From positions 1 through 38,486 of the IMG/VR virus record IMGVR_UViG_3300028862_000060: a stretch of DNA of 38,486 nt; one strand, 5' to 3'. The position numbers were made by a program, and so were the translations under genes. Under the pieces are notes generated by a model that saw nothing but the letters and a program-made list of their open reading frames with translations, ran no database searches and was not told where the DNA came from. How positions within the stretch are numbered: position 1 is the stretch's first letter; every line of letters begins with the position of its first letter. This stretch comes from a virus. Of this stretch, positions 27,001-34,292 are shown in pieces.

Positions 27001-27342
27001 TACGTTCTCCTGATTGGCAACAACAGGATCGTGGACTTTGTCCCATTCGACTTGACCACTCAGTTCTCCGAGTCTCCCATTGTGGAGTTCCTGAACCATG
27101 AGGGTAAGCTTTGTGAAGATGACGAGCTATTCGTTATCGACTTCTCGTCCAGATGGACAAAGAAGCGTGAGCGTATGGCAACAGTCATTGTTGCGAACAG
27201 CGCTAGGGAATTGGATTCCATGATCGTATTCCCCAGCAATTACAGCCAAGCCTTTATCCGTCTACAGCCGGGTAGAGCCAAGAAGATCGAATGGTCTGAG
27301 GGACGCGGTGGCGAAATGATCTATAGGAGTGTTGAACGATGA
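24058..27342 (+). CDS. dnaE: DNA polymerase III alpha subunit (DnaE type)
   Basis: A 1094-aa replicative polymerase starting at TTG 24058 behind AAGGA. The N-terminal PHP domain carries HVHTHFSLMDG at residues 8-18, AVSDHG, FAIEAYF, a later HH pair in YHHLLM, SGCMGG, and PDCHH, so the metal-binding set of a catalytically active PHP proofreading domain looks complete. The palm has GPGRGSGAGCL, then PDFDIDIED with catalytic Asp424 and Asp426, and the third Asp near 571 in LDFLGLKALSVL. FNKSHAYAYSLIGYWTAYLK is the finger region. It is only slightly shorter than bacterial DnaE. The next gene (dUTPase) overlaps its stop as ATGA. Confidence 0.95.
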   Translation: MINYVPLHVHTHFSLMDGVATPTEYVERAVELEMPGLAVSDHGTLTGHRDFHRAALAGGIKPIFAIEAYFTADRTDRRKKEERVGPLDKIYHHLLMVAKDQAGYDNLNKMNELAWTTGFHYKPRMDYDLLEQYHEGIIIGSGCMGGLINQAIENGDFARAKEVASYFKELKGDDYFIEVMPHNVPGMNRKLIELADSMGIPTLVTPDCHHATKDQKVIQEIMLIANTHPKQVKDTDYESSIQIEDPMKRLDHLYAEDRMLTFNKFDIHLLSGQEMWDAMGDDAREDMFDNTFKVYEQIGDYVVPKGLDLLPVRFDNPDEVVLERTIAGLRAKGLWDNHPEYQARILEEEMPVISSKHFSPYFLLVGNAIDFCHKNNIWVGPGRGSGAGCLIAFGMGITNLDPIKDKLEFFRFINPERDGFPDFDIDIEDKRRAEVKAYFAEEYKHVASIATFQEFSGKNIIKDVSRVFGIPLVEVNRVNKQIDGWEDFLLSDIKNVVEFRDNYPEVIKYGEQLRGRIKGTGVHASGIVASNIPLNRVAPIEMRKIAATKEELHIVAVDMDEAADIGLIKLDFLGLKALSVLHDAVDKIAELRGIKLDLDRLRLDDRDVYKMLSDGHTLGVFQCEAAPYTSLLRKIKVKTFEELAATNALVRPGAANTIGKSYIARMHGEEMTEYPCVELQPYLSDTYGCVLYQEQVMRTCFTIGGMSMAEADKVRRIIGKKKDSKEFKPFEDKFIKNATEFVGEETAWKLWHDFEAHAGYSFNKSHAYAYSLIGYWTAYLKLHYPLEFMWAILCNENDKDIRTQYLIEAKRLGIQIKLPHVNESGVSFTIEGDAIRIGLSPVKFLSDTSAQKYIDQRPFLSYKQVEEFVGTKGSGVNVRSLGALNNIGACLFDDNPTTMARIKANLYEFLNLPEMSARVPDHWPAFLSTTQDVDETGAYIILGIVTEVAKKPTWARATFMDKHGAASVFCSPDTTIEKGHAYVLLIGNNRIVDFVPFDLTTQFSESPIVEFLNHEGKLCEDDELFVIDFSSRWTKKRERMATVIVANSARELDSMIVFPSNYSQAFIRLQPGRAKKIEWSEGRGGEMIYRSVER

Positions 27343-27779
27343 TTGACAAAGTAGATGTGATGATTGCGTATTTGGATGAACGAGCTTGGACTCCACTGTA
27401 CGCACATGAAGATGATGCAGGCATGGACCTACATGCTCTGGAACGTGGTGGTCTCGGTGCTGGCAGCGTTGCCGTTGTCGGCACTGGGATTTCCATTGCA
27501 ATTCCTGAGGGCTATGTAGGACTTGTACACCCAAGGTCAGGACTCGCTGCAAAGTACGGAATCACCGTGCTCAACGCGCCGGGTACCATTGACAGCGGGT
27601 ATCGTGGAGAACTCAAGGTAATCCTGTACAATGCCAATGGCAAGTACTATTCATGGGAAGCTGGTGACAGGATTGCTCAACTGGTAATCCAGCGTTACAC
27701 AAAGGCCAACCTGATTACAGTGTCAGAAATCCCTGAAACCCTTCGTGGTGAAATGGGACTGGGATCGACAGGTCTATGA
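27339..27779 (+). CDS. dut: dUTPase (deoxyuridine triphosphatase)
   Basis: The 146-aa trimeric dUTPase hydrolyses dUTP to dUMP and pyrophosphate, keeping uracil out of DNA. All five family motifs are visible: DAGMDLHA (26-33), HPRSGLAAKYGI, LNAPGTIDSGYRGELKV with the catalytic Asp, AGDRIAQLVI, and a C-terminal RGEMGLGSTGL that closes over the active site. Length is normal for the family. It is coupled on both sides by ATGA overlaps to the polymerase and the recombinase. Confidence 0.97.
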   Translation: MIDKVDVMIAYLDERAWTPLYAHEDDAGMDLHALERGGLGAGSVAVVGTGISIAIPEGYVGLVHPRSGLAAKYGITVLNAPGTIDSGYRGELKVILYNANGKYYSWEAGDRIAQLVIQRYTKANLITVSEIPETLRGEMGLGSTGL

Positions 27780-28774
27780 TGGAGCTAGAACAGATTATCG
27801 CAGGACTCAGTCCAGCACTACGCAAGCAGATCATCATGGGTTCAGACTTCCCAGAGCCTGAATACGCAAAGACCCCAAGCCCTAGCCTGAACAAGGCGCT
27901 AGGTGGAGGATTGGTTTACGGTCGTCAGGTTTTGATCTGGGGAAACAAGTCAGCAAGCAAGTCCAGCACAATGCTTCAATTGATTGCACTGGCACAGGCA
28001 GTAGGAAAGGTGTGTGCATGGATCGATGCGGAGTCGAGTTTCGACCCAAAGTGGGCTACAACCCTAGGTGTGGATACGACCAAATTGATCGTTTCGAAGG
28101 CGCAAACAGTCAACAATATGGTGGACGTTGGCACTCACCTAATGCAGGCTGGTGTAGACATCATCGTAGTGGACTCAATCTCCTCGCTACTACCCGCAGT
28201 GTACTTCGACAAGGATAGCAACGATCTGAAAGACCTTGTCGATACCAAGCAGATTGGTGCTGAGGCAAGGGATATGACGAACGCTGTCAAGATGCTGAAC
28301 TATGCGAATCAGGGACACACGCTCCTGATCCTAATTAGCCAGACTCGAAACAGTTTCGGTTCCATGCACGCAAGCCTCATCCCAACAGGTGGAAAGGCTG
28401 TCCAGTTCTACAGTTCCACAATCATCAAGTTGTTTAGCTCCGAGTCTGAAAACCAAGCTATTAAGGGTGACACCTTCATCGGAGACAAGATCGTGCAGCG
28501 TACCATTGGTCGAAAGGTCAACTGGGACATCACTTTCAATAAGACGGGCGCAGGGTTCAGGTCTGGGGAATACCACTTCTACTTCGACGGTAGCCACATT
28601 GGTGTAGATACAGTGAATGACGCAGTGGACCTTGCGATTGAAGAAGGAATCATCACCGGCAAGGGCTGGTACTACTATGGAGATGAATTGAAGATTCAGG
28701 GAAAGGATAATGTGGTCAAGTGGTTCAGGGAAAGTCCTGACAGGCTCAAGGAACTAGAGGCGCGTCTTGTCTAA
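27776..28774 (+). CDS. recA: RecA-like recombinase
   Basis: The 332-aa protein has a RecA core for strand exchange in recombination-dependent replication and repair. The P-loop is GNKSASKS at residues 56-63. It keeps Lys-Ser but has Ser in place of the usual last Gly of GxxxxGK[ST]. Walker B is DIIVVDSISSLLP, and the L2-type region follows as ILISQTRNSFGSM. The C-terminal domain (YHFYFDGSHIGVDTVNDAVDLAIEEG, then KGWYYYGDELKIQGKDNVVKWFRE) matches the RecA C-terminal helical lobe of phage homologues. The start ATG 27776 overlaps the dUTPase stop; ATG 27779 is a possible alternative. Confidence 0.9.
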   Translation: MMELEQIIAGLSPALRKQIIMGSDFPEPEYAKTPSPSLNKALGGGLVYGRQVLIWGNKSASKSSTMLQLIALAQAVGKVCAWIDAESSFDPKWATTLGVDTTKLIVSKAQTVNNMVDVGTHLMQAGVDIIVVDSISSLLPAVYFDKDSNDLKDLVDTKQIGAEARDMTNAVKMLNYANQGHTLLILISQTRNSFGSMHASLIPTGGKAVQFYSSTIIKLFSSESENQAIKGDTFIGDKIVQRTIGRKVNWDITFNKTGAGFRSGEYHFYFDGSHIGVDTVNDAVDLAIEEGIITGKGWYYYGDELKIQGKDNVVKWFRESPDRLKELEARLV

Positions 28775-28961
28775 GCCAGAGTACGCAGAGTATTCAGGTA
28801 AGTACATTTGCCAAGAATGCGGACTTGAGGTTCGTAAGGCTAGGTTCTGGTACAACGACATCAAGGAAATGACTTGGCGCTGTTCGTGCGGACATACGTC
28901 CAGTGTGTCTTTGCGTAAGCCAACCAAGGCAGAGGTTAAGGCCAGATATGCAGGGGGCTGA
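28767..28961 (+). CDS. Small zinc-ribbon protein
   Basis: The 64-aa protein starts at TTG 28767 and overlaps the recombinase stop. AGAGG a few bases upstream supports the start. It has two cysteine pairs, CQEC and CSCGH, separated by 23 residues, a typical zinc ribbon. The basic C-terminus (LRKPTKAEVKARYAGG) could bind nucleic acid. Lying between a recombinase and a nuclease-like gene, it is probably an accessory DNA-binding factor; the exact role is unknown. Confidence 0.75.
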   Translation: MSKPEYAEYSGKYICQECGLEVRKARFWYNDIKEMTWRCSCGHTSSVSLRKPTKAEVKARYAGG

Positions 28962-29262
28962 CTATAACAAGCTGGAAAAGGCTGAGGCAAAGCGCATTGG
29001 CGCACGGCAGCACAAGAACAGCGGTAGAAACTTGGAAAAGGCAGATATGTCCACAGAAGAGTTCGTCATCGATGCCAAGTTCGCCAAGAAGTCATTCACG
29101 CTCAACCAAGATATCTGGGCCAAGCTTTGCACAGATACCATGAGGGTAGACAAGGGTAAGTCTCCCCTGTTGTACCTCATCATCGGTGAAGGGGACAGAA
29201 AGGTCCGACTAGCGGTGATAGAGTACGATATGCTAGAATATCTACTAGAAGGAAACAAATAA
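28948..29262 (+). CDS. Putative PD-(D/E)XK-like nuclease or resolvase-family protein
   Basis: About 104 aa. I start it at ATG 28948 (MQGADYNKLEKAEAKRIGARQHKNSGR), which overlaps the preceding stop, and not at the upstream GTG that would run into the zinc-ribbon gene. The pattern GARQHKNSGR, then FVIDAKFAKKSFTL and PLLYLIIGE, resembles the compact core of Holliday-junction-resolvase-like PD-(D/E)XK enzymes, with D-x-K in place of E-x-K. This is a tentative call, since the first acidic residue of the active site is not obvious. Its place between RecA-like and Cas4-like genes fits a recombination nuclease. Confidence 0.6.
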   Translation: MQGADYNKLEKAEAKRIGARQHKNSGRNLEKADMSTEEFVIDAKFAKKSFTLNQDIWAKLCTDTMRVDKGKSPLLYLIIGEGDRKVRLAVIEYDMLEYLLEGNK

Positions 29263-29582
29263 TGTCCACCACTCTTGAACTGGTGCAACAGGTAGACGAA
29301 TTCCAGAAGATCAGTGATCTGATGGTAGACGATGACCTGAACGAAGTTCTCGCAGTGATCGTCAAGATGATGGTGAATCCCGATATCCCACCGAACAAGG
29401 TGGCGACAACGATTGTTCGCTTGGAAGCATTCGCAGCTAAGTTCTCGATGCTTGCCAGCTACTACACCAACGTCGATAAGACGAAGCGAGACAAAAAGAA
29501 TCTGTATTACAGCCTGACCGAAGCTACTCGTAGACTCGTTGACGCTCTGAAATACATGGCGAAAGATAAGGTATATGGCTAA
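29262..29582 (+). CDS. Hypothetical helical protein in the recombination operon
   Basis: The 106-aa protein starts at ATG 29262 with one-base overlap (TAATG) behind GAAGGA. It is almost entirely helical (LELVQQVDEFQKISDLMVDD, DLNEVLAVIVKMM) with a basic C-terminal half (TNVDKTKRDKKNLYYSLTEATRRLVDALKYM). The end overlaps the Cas4-like gene by 8 bases. No recognisable motif. Co-translation suggests it works with the nuclease that follows, for example as a small partner subunit. Confidence 0.75.
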   Translation: MSTTLELVQQVDEFQKISDLMVDDDLNEVLAVIVKMMVNPDIPPNKVATTIVRLEAFAAKFSMLASYYTNVDKTKRDKKNLYYSLTEATRRLVDALKYMAKDKVYG

Positions 29583-30354
29583 GAACTTACTCAAGAATCT
29601 AATTGGGGAAGCAAGAACTGCAAAGGGTCTGGTTGATACCAAGGCTCTGATCGCAGCAATCGAACAGGGATATCTCCCAGAGAATCCCATCGAGTACAAG
29701 AAGAAGAAGACGTTCGCTCCATCATCGCTAGTATACGGTTCAGGTGAATGCCCCCGTTATTGGTACCTAGCATTTGATGGTGGAGAGTTCGAATCGGATA
29801 ATTCTCCGCAGGAAATTGCTAACATGCAAAATGGCTCTTACAGCCATGAGAGAATCCAGAAGGCAGTAGCGAAGACGGCAATTGTCGCTTCCATTGAGAA
29901 GAAGATCATCAACAGTGATCCTCCTATCTTCGGTTACCAAGACCTTGAACTGTTCTGGAATGATGGCAACCTCCCTGTCGAGATTAAGACGACAAGAGAT
30001 ATCGCCTTTCAGCGAAGGAAGGACGCAGGTAATGCGCTCCCTTATCACCGTTCGCAGCTATTGATCTACATGTACATTCAAGGCTTTGACCTTGGTGTAA
30101 TCCTTTATGAGAACAAGGATACTCATGAACTCCTCGCTATTCCTCTGGAAATGACCCCAGAGAACAAGGCGTGGGTCGAGAGTGCATTTGGATGGATGCG
30201 TACTGTGCATAAGGCTTGGGTTGACCGCAAGTTGCCCAAGAAGAATTACCGTGCCAATTCCAAGATTTGCAAGTCATGTCCTCTATCAAAGGTATGTGCA
30301 ACATTGCCCCTCGAAGGCGATATCGCACTGCCAGCTTTGGAGAAGCTTGGATGA
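29575..30354 (+). CDS. Cas4-like (RecB-family) iron-sulfur nuclease
   Basis: The 259-aa single-strand exonuclease-type protein shows the PD-(D/E)XK core: His91 in GSYSHERIQ, Asp123 in FGYQDLE, Glu136 and Lys138 in PVEIKTT, then QLLIYMYI, the QxxxY motif. Four cysteines typical of the Fe-S cluster of Cas4/AddB-type nucleases are present: Cys59 in ECPRYW and Cys232, Cys235, Cys241 in ICKSCPLSKVC. No CRISPR array or other cas gene is visible, so it most likely serves end processing in recombination with the RecA-like protein. Confidence 0.88.
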   Translation: MAKNLLKNLIGEARTAKGLVDTKALIAAIEQGYLPENPIEYKKKKTFAPSSLVYGSGECPRYWYLAFDGGEFESDNSPQEIANMQNGSYSHERIQKAVAKTAIVASIEKKIINSDPPIFGYQDLELFWNDGNLPVEIKTTRDIAFQRRKDAGNALPYHRSQLLIYMYIQGFDLGVILYENKDTHELLAIPLEMTPENKAWVESAFGWMRTVHKAWVDRKLPKKNYRANSKICKSCPLSKVCATLPLEGDIALPALEKLG

Positions 30355-30635
30355 AGCAATGTGATTGGTGCCACACCCCATTCTCCCCGACAGTGAGCTT
30401 TCAAATTTATTGTTCGGAAGAATGCCGTACAGCGGCAACCAAACACAACCAAGCTATAAAGAGCAAAGAGCGCAAGCTTAATCGACGTAAGACAAAGAAA
30501 CGCATTTGTGCAAATAGCGATTGTACAAATGTGCTTTCTGTCTACAACGAATCTAAGTATTGCGCTTCTTGCTATTTCTCAGAGCATGTCGTCCTCCGTG
30601 AAGTAGAGAACCTAAAGAGGAGACACAATGCCTAG
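30351..30635 (+). CDS. Small two-zinc-finger protein
   Basis: About 94 aa from ATG 30351, overlapping the Cas4-like stop as ATGA. The first finger is CDWCHTPFSP with CSEEC; the second is CANSDC with CASC. Between them lies a strongly basic stretch (KSKERKLNRRKTKKR) that should bind nucleic acid. Zinc fingers of this sort also occur at the N-terminus of phage HNH endonucleases (compare CLVCGEKL and CSHAC of the HNH gene at 36074), but no HNH core is present. It may be a separated zinc-finger module or a DNA-binding accessory of the resolvase that follows. Confidence 0.75.
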   Translation: MKQCDWCHTPFSPTVSFQIYCSEECRTAATKHNQAIKSKERKLNRRKTKKRICANSDCTNVLSVYNESKYCASCYFSEHVVLREVENLKRRHNA

Positions 30636-31218
30636 AATCACAAAGATTCTCAACGTAGCACCGCCATCGAGTTTTGTTAGTATTGACGCTAGCACTAACT
30701 CGATGGCATTTGCTATTTATACGGACGGTAAGATCATTCGCTACGGCAAGATCAAGTTCAATGGCAATAACATCAACGAGAAGATGAAAGACATCTCGAA
30801 CAAAACAAAGGCATTCTTTGACAAGCTGCCTAATGGTACAATTATTGTGATCGAAGATACGATTTATACGAACTCACACAATACTGCTGCACAATTGGCA
30901 AAGGCTCAGGGAGCATTGCTGGGTGGAGCATTCTTGGGTGGGGCCAAGGAATCGCATTGCGTTAGCCCTATTGCGTGGCAGTCATTCATTGGTACACGCC
31001 TTTTGACAGCGGCAGAGAAAGCAGCCATCAAGAAGGCAACTCCCAATAAGTCTGCCGCTTGGTACAAGGCCAAGGAACGTGACATTCGTAAGCACAGGAC
31101 AATCGACACCATGAACAAGACCTACGGGACTAACGTGGATGACGATGACGTTGCTGATGCAATGGGAATCGCAACATTCGCCGCAAGCAATTGGGGCAAG
31201 GTAATCAAGGAGAAGTGA
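30628..31218 (+). CDS. RuvC-fold Holliday junction resolvase
   Basis: The 196-aa RNase-H-fold nuclease would cut branched DNA before packaging. Acidic residues of the active site are visible: Asp20 in FVSIDASTNS, Glu76 in IIVIEDT, and the C-terminal Asp cluster 171-174 plus Asp177 in DDDDVADAMGIA. This is the RuvC layout at near-normal length. It begins inside the end of the zinc-finger gene and is followed by a microgene and the terminase genes. That order suggests it clears junctions ahead of the terminase. Confidence 0.85.
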   Translation: MPRITKILNVAPPSSFVSIDASTNSMAFAIYTDGKIIRYGKIKFNGNNINEKMKDISNKTKAFFDKLPNGTIIVIEDTIYTNSHNTAAQLAKAQGALLGGAFLGGAKESHCVSPIAWQSFIGTRLLTAAEKAAIKKATPNKSAAWYKAKERDIRKHRTIDTMNKTYGTNVDDDDVADAMGIATFAASNWGKVIKEK

Positions 31219-31361
31219 TGGTAGCAAAGCTATATGACAGCCCAGCGTTCCTCCGTCGTCGCTATGTAATGGAGCGTCGTACGTTGAAGGATATTGCTGA
31301 GGAATGCGACACAAGCATTCAGACGATTAGTCGCAAGCTCAAGGAAGCAGGGCTACGATGA
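31218..31361 (+). CDS. 47-aa helix-turn-helix microprotein
   Basis: This short frame starts at ATG 31218, sharing one base with the resolvase stop (TGATG). It ends at TGA 31359-31361, overlapping the next start as ATGA. AAGGAGAAG just upstream (about 31207-31215) is a good ribosome binding site. The product reads MVAKLYDSPAFLRRRYVMER and then RTLKDIAEECDTSIQTISRK, a clear helix-turn-helix (helix, turn at CDTS, recognition helix). The exact end-to-end packing between two genes leaves little doubt that it is translated. It could be a minimal DNA-binding factor for packaging or a regulator. Confidence 0.8.
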   Translation: MVAKLYDSPAFLRRRYVMERRTLKDIAEECDTSIQTISRKLKEAGLR

Positions 31362-31870
31362 CAGACCTCGCAGAACACTTGGATGAAGTCAACACAGTTG
31401 CCGCAGAATACCTCAAGGGAAAGAGTGAGACACAGATTTCCACTGAACTAGATATTCCAAGGCACAGGGTTGTCACCCTCGTCAAGGAATGGAAGGTCAT
31501 GGCTTCCAACTCTGATGCTGTACGGGTCAGGGCAAGAGAAGCACTGGCTGGTGCCGATCAGCACTACTCCCAGTTGATCAAGGAAGCATACGACATCATG
31601 GAGGATGCTAAGAATGCAGACGCCCTTGGTGCCCGTACTGGTGCATTGAAACTGATCCTTGACATTGAGAAGTCTCGTATTGAGATGTTGCAGAAGGCAG
31701 GACTACTTGAGAACCGTGAGCTAGCTGAGAAGATGCTGGAAACGGAAGCCAAGCAGGCAGCCATCATGAGGATCATCACAGAGGTCGTTAGCGAGTGTGC
31801 TCACTGTAAGCCAAAGGTATTGCAGCGCATGGCGGGTATCGGTAAGGAAGCTGTGATCATCGATGAGTGA
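31358..31870 (+). CDS. terS: Putative terminase small subunit
   Basis: The 170-aa protein has an N-terminal helix-turn-helix (KSETQISTELDIPRHRVVTLVKEW, residues about 21-45) that would recognise the packaging site. A long helical middle (ALKLILDIEKSRIEMLQKAG) is suited to ring oligomerisation. It directly precedes and overlaps the large terminase gene by 8 bases, the classic arrangement. A C-terminal CAHC pair is seen. The identification rests on position and domain layout; small subunits diverge strongly. Confidence 0.8.
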   Translation: MTDLAEHLDEVNTVAAEYLKGKSETQISTELDIPRHRVVTLVKEWKVMASNSDAVRVRAREALAGADQHYSQLIKEAYDIMEDAKNADALGARTGALKLILDIEKSRIEMLQKAGLLENRELAEKMLETEAKQAAIMRIITEVVSECAHCKPKVLQRMAGIGKEAVIIDE

Positions 31871-33653
31871 CATGGACTTCTCAGAGTTCTTTGTCGCTCT
31901 TGACGACAACCCTTTTGAGGAAGACCCCGTAGAACTAGATACGTTCTTGGGACCGAACTTCCTGAACCAACCACCCCTGTCAGAAATTCAACGAGATATG
32001 GTTGAGGCCATGTCCCAGATTTATCGTGTCCAAGACCTAGAGCGCCTTATGGGACGTGAAAGAGGCAGGGCACACTACAAGAAGTACACCAAGAACGAAA
32101 TCGTCCTCGCATTGGGCAAGGGTAGCGGTAAGGACTATACGTCCACAATTGGCTGTGCTTACATGGTATACAAGCTGTTGTGTCTGAAAGACCCAGCAAA
32201 GTACTTCGGCAAGCCTCCCGGTGACGCCATTGACCTTATCAACATCGCTATCAATGCAGAGCAGGCGAAGAACGTTTTCTTCAAGCGCTTCAAGGACTTG
32301 ATCAAGCGTTGTCCATGGTTCGCTGGCAAGTACAACCCCACCATCATCGCTGTTGAATTCATCAAGAATGTCACGGTATACTCTGGACACTCCGAGCGTG
32401 AGAGCCATGAGGGACTGAACCTCATCCTCGCAATCCTTGACGAGATTTCTGGTTTCGCCCAGACATCCAATACAGGCAATGAGCAGGCCAAGACTGGTGA
32501 TGCTATCTACAAGATGTTCCGCGCTTCTGTAGACTCCCGTTTCGATGAGATTGGAAAGGTCATTCTACTTTCCTTCCCTCGTTACAAGGGTGACTTCATT
32601 TCCGAGCGTTACGACAAGGTAGTGCGTGAGAAGAAGACTTACGAATTCACACACACATTTAAGGTCAATGAGGAACTGCCAGACGACACTGAGGGAAACA
32701 CCTTCACAATTGCGTGGGAAGAGGATGAGGTAGTCAGCTACGCCATTGACGGAGTGTTCGCATTGAAGGCACCTTCGTGGAAGGTTAACCCCACCAAGAC
32801 GATCAATTCGTACAAGCGTAACTTCCTAGAAGACCCCGGTGACGCGCTACAGCGTTTCGCTTGTATGGGACAGTCCTACACGGATGCGTTCATCAAGAAC
32901 ATCCCAGCCCTGCGAGATTCTATGGTCATTCGTAATCCAATTGACGGCGTCAATCGTGTTGACCAGTCATGGGTACCTAATCCAGATATCAAGTACTTCC
33001 TCCATGCCGACCTTGCCCAGAAGCAGGACCGTGCAGCGGTGGCGGTAGCCCATGTGAACAAGTGGGTCAAGACTGGACAGTTCAATGACTACGAACAGGT
33101 TGTCCCTGAGGTTGTCGTAGACATGGTTGCTTACTGGGAGCCTAAGCCGGGGCAGCCAATCGATTTGAAGCAAGTACGTAGTTGGATCGTGGGCCTACGT
33201 AGACGTGGGGTGAACATCGGAATTGTCACCTTCGACCGTTGGAACTCTCTCGATACGCAGATGGAACTCAACAGACTTGGAGTCAATACTGAGACCTTGA
33301 GTGTCGCCTTGAAACATTACGACGATCTTGCTATGCTGGTCTATGAGCATCGTGTCAAGATGCCAGCCAACGACATCCTCTTCGATGAGCTTAGTCAACT
33401 ACGTATTGTGTCGAACACACAGGTTGACCACCCTCGCAAGGGAAGCAAGGACTTGGCTGACGCCGTGGCTGGTGCAGTCTACAACTGCATTACCCGTAGT
33501 CCGAAGCAGGTTAACGACACAGTTGACATCGTGGACTATGATGATGTACGCTTGAAGCGAAAGATGGGGGTTGGGGGGAATGATAGTATTCAAACAAAAC
33601 CTCCAATGCCTTCTGAAATTGAAGAGTATCTATCGAGTATTGGTGCTCTTTAA
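31863..33653 (+). CDS. terL: Terminase large subunit (packaging ATPase and nuclease)
   Basis: The 596-aa motor pumps DNA into the prohead and cuts the concatemer. The ATPase domain has Walker A GKGSGKDY near residue 85 and Walker B LILAILDEIS near 190, followed by a coupling region and HTFKVNEELP. The RNase-H-like nuclease domain shows Asp in YFLHADLAQKQDRAAVAV near 383, a second acidic position in VTFDRWNSL near 458, and Asp in GSKDLADAVAGAVY near 533. Length is normal. The gene lies between recombination genes and the tRNA array rather than upstream of portal and capsid genes. Confidence 0.95.
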   Translation: MSDMDFSEFFVALDDNPFEEDPVELDTFLGPNFLNQPPLSEIQRDMVEAMSQIYRVQDLERLMGRERGRAHYKKYTKNEIVLALGKGSGKDYTSTIGCAYMVYKLLCLKDPAKYFGKPPGDAIDLINIAINAEQAKNVFFKRFKDLIKRCPWFAGKYNPTIIAVEFIKNVTVYSGHSERESHEGLNLILAILDEISGFAQTSNTGNEQAKTGDAIYKMFRASVDSRFDEIGKVILLSFPRYKGDFISERYDKVVREKKTYEFTHTFKVNEELPDDTEGNTFTIAWEEDEVVSYAIDGVFALKAPSWKVNPTKTINSYKRNFLEDPGDALQRFACMGQSYTDAFIKNIPALRDSMVIRNPIDGVNRVDQSWVPNPDIKYFLHADLAQKQDRAAVAVAHVNKWVKTGQFNDYEQVVPEVVVDMVAYWEPKPGQPIDLKQVRSWIVGLRRRGVNIGIVTFDRWNSLDTQMELNRLGVNTETLSVALKHYDDLAMLVYEHRVKMPANDILFDELSQLRIVSNTQVDHPRKGSKDLADAVAGAVYNCITRSPKQVNDTVDIVDYDDVRLKRKMGVGGNDSIQTKPPMPSEIEEYLSSIGAL

Positions 33654-33669
33654 CTAATTAAGGAGGACT

Positions 33670-34023
33670 ATGGATATTCCGAACAAAAATGAAATCATGG
33701 ACGGCATCGTTCGTGTTTCCAGCAGGTATGTTGTAAGCGAAGAAATGCTTGAGTTTACTAATTTGGATGCTGAGGAATATATCTACAAGGATATGGCTTT
33801 GGCTATTGGACAAGAACTTCAAAGGCACATGGGCACCAGTAAAGGGCCGAATGATTTCATCACCAACACTGTTGAATTCAGGGCATGGACTTATATTGTT
33901 CCTGACCTAAAGGCTCTCAAGGCTTCAATCCAGAAAGCTGTAGACGCAGCTTATGCCAAGGGTGTAGCTGATACAGAAGGATGGACCCCACCAAGCTCTA
34001 GGAATCCAGATGACCTTAGATGA
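33670..34023 (+). CDS. Hypothetical protein downstream of the terminase
   Basis: The 117-aa protein starts at ATG 33670 behind AAGGAGG, the strongest ribosome binding site of the region. It is acidic and helical (MLEFTNLDAEEYIYKDMALAIGQELQRHM), ending in a Pro/Ser/Asp-rich tail (WTPPSSRNPDDLR). Its end overlaps the next start by 14 bases. I recognise no domain. A strong ribosome binding site and small size suggest abundant expression. Confidence 0.75.
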   Translation: MDIPNKNEIMDGIVRVSSRYVVSEEMLEFTNLDAEEYIYKDMALAIGQELQRHMGTSKGPNDFITNTVEFRAWTYIVPDLKALKASIQKAVDAAYAKGVADTEGWTPPSSRNPDDLR

Positions 34024-34252
34024 ATACTGGGTTGTAGTTTGGAGCAAGGCTCGTCCAGACTCTAGTTTCAGATACGAGCATGTATGGACAAGAGATGGTA
34101 AAGTCACAGGAGTTCCTTGGATGTTTACATCTCCCAAGGCCGCAATTGCAGCGGCACGGAAGACGCTCTGCGATGGAACAATCACATTCAGGTTGGTCAA
34201 GTATACGCCGGTACAAGATACCGAGTTGACAAACTCACAGGATAGTGTATAA
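34010..34252 (+). CDS. Hypothetical protein, promoter embedded in its 3' end
   Basis: The 80-aa protein starts at ATG 34010 inside the previous gene. The composition is aromatic and basic (MTLDEYWVVVWSKARPDSSFRYEHVW), suggesting a small alpha/beta fold. No motif is recognised. The last 9 codons contain a perfect TTGACA/TATAAT promoter reading into the tRNA array. Confidence 0.65.
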   Translation: MTLDEYWVVVWSKARPDSSFRYEHVWTRDGKVTGVPWMFTSPKAAIAAARKTLCDGTITFRLVKYTPVQDTELTNSQDSV

Positions 34253-34253
34253 T
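34226..34253 (+). promoter_or_regulatory. Perfect consensus promoter for the tRNA array
   Basis: TTGACA (34226-34231), a 16-base spacer and TATAAT (34248-34253): both hexamers match the consensus exactly. Initiation near 34260 would produce a leader with the hairpin TGGTAG/CTACCA (34263-34288) just before the first tRNA. Confidence 0.9.
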
Positions 34254-34292
34254 CGTAGTTGTTGGTAGGGCACGACTCCGCTCTACCACAAT

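Noticed and set aside
28962-29699. Minus-strand frame of 245 codons
   Set aside because: It crosses three tightly overlapping plus-strand genes and shows no recognisable domain or start signal.
29575-30354. Cas4-like gene as a sign of a phage CRISPR-Cas system
   Set aside because: No array, cas1, cas2 or effector gene is present, and stand-alone Cas4-like nucleases are common in phage recombination operons.
33520-33560. TTGACA near the end of the large terminase gene as a promoter
   Set aside because: The correctly spaced hexamer (GTACGC) does not resemble a -10 element.
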